From Pyrinomonadaceae bacterium (GTDB taxonomy: Bacteria > Acidobacteriota > Blastocatellia > Pyrinomonadales > Pyrinomonadaceae): a stretch of 5,311 nt of DNA. The notes beneath the pieces were generated by a model. It made no database searches and was not told where the DNA came from. It saw only the letters and a program-made list of their open reading frames with translations. The position numbers were made by a program, and so were the translations under genes. Numbering within the stretch: the stretch's first letter is position 1; every line of letters begins with the position of its first letter. Location of the stretch: NCBI GenBank assembly GCA_018060305.1, contig JAGOWF010000206.1, forward strand, positions 1-5,311. The letters run 5' to 3'. Below, one piece after another: positions 5,185-5,311 of this stretch.

Positions 5185-5311
5185 ATGAGCAAAGAGAAAT
5201 TCGATCGCAGTAAGCCGCATGTGAACATTGGGACGATCGGTCACGTTGACCATGGTAAGACGACGTTGACGGCGGCGATCACAAAGGTGATGTCAAAGCA
5301 TAATCCGAAGA
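5185..5311 (+). CDS. tuf: Translation elongation factor Tu (EF-Tu), N-terminal part
   Basis: Forty-two codons are visible before the window ends. The start SKEKFDRSKPHVNIGTIG is typical of EF-Tu, and GHVDHGKT (residues 19-26) is the G1 P-loop that binds GTP phosphates, followed by TLTAAITKV. EF-Tu carries aminoacyl-tRNA to the ribosome as a GTP complex in the cytoplasm. GAGG at 5171-5174, inside the end of hicA, is the ribosome site, 10 bases from the ATG. The gene lies at the end of the tRNA-Tyr-Gly-Thr series, a widespread bacterial arrangement. Expression seems to depend on the promoter at 4434, through hicBA. Confidence 0.97.
   Translation, partial: MSKEKFDRSKPHVNIGTIGHVDHGKTTLTAAITKVMSKHNPK

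Overview
The window looks like chromosomal DNA of a Gram-negative-type bacterium, most likely an Acidobacteriota member. This is an inference from three things: the style of the truncated type IV pilin at the left edge (a GFSLIEL motif followed by an AVPNLLSSRRASNEASALSALR-type helix), the REP-like palindrome pair, and the Tyr-Gly-Thr-tuf gene order at the right edge. No species can be named from the sequence alone.

Layout. Positions 1-340 (minus strand) hold the N-terminal part of a type IV pilin or pseudopilin. Between it and the next gene is a 282-bp divergent control region. It carries a sigma-54-like promoter facing the pilin, a nested dyad of TGAC/GTCA half sites, and a strong sigma-70 promoter facing right. 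Positions 623-3455 hold three co-directional genes: a six-helix membrane protein of unknown function, a small winged-helix regulator and a large DUF4173-family (DUF4153-like) membrane protein. A REP-like inverted pair of hairpins (1248-1315) lies between the first two. A tyrosine recombinase of the XerD type follows (3513-4406), probably with its own promoter and a leaderless GTG start.

The right part is a translation operon. A good sigma-70 promoter (4434-4462) precedes tRNA-Tyr(GTA), tRNA-Gly(TCC) and tRNA-Thr(GGT), all with encoded CCA, and the series ends in tuf (EF-Tu, cut by the window edge). The unusual element is a tiny hicB-hicA-type antitoxin/toxin pair (4816-5183) inserted between tRNA-Thr and tuf. 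The two genes overlap by 4 bp, and a single base separates the toxin stop from the tuf start. No promoter or terminator is evident between tRNA-Thr and tuf, so the pair appears to be transcribed with the tRNAs and EF-Tu.

How the parts may work together (inference). The winged-helix protein and the two membrane proteins form a probable envelope or regulatory unit of unknown role. XerD would act in chromosome dimer resolution, independently of its neighbours. The HicA RNase and its short antitoxin, which lacks a DNA-binding domain, would be expressed in step with the tRNA/EF-Tu operon and thus with growth rate. This pair is the best candidate for an under-described system here.
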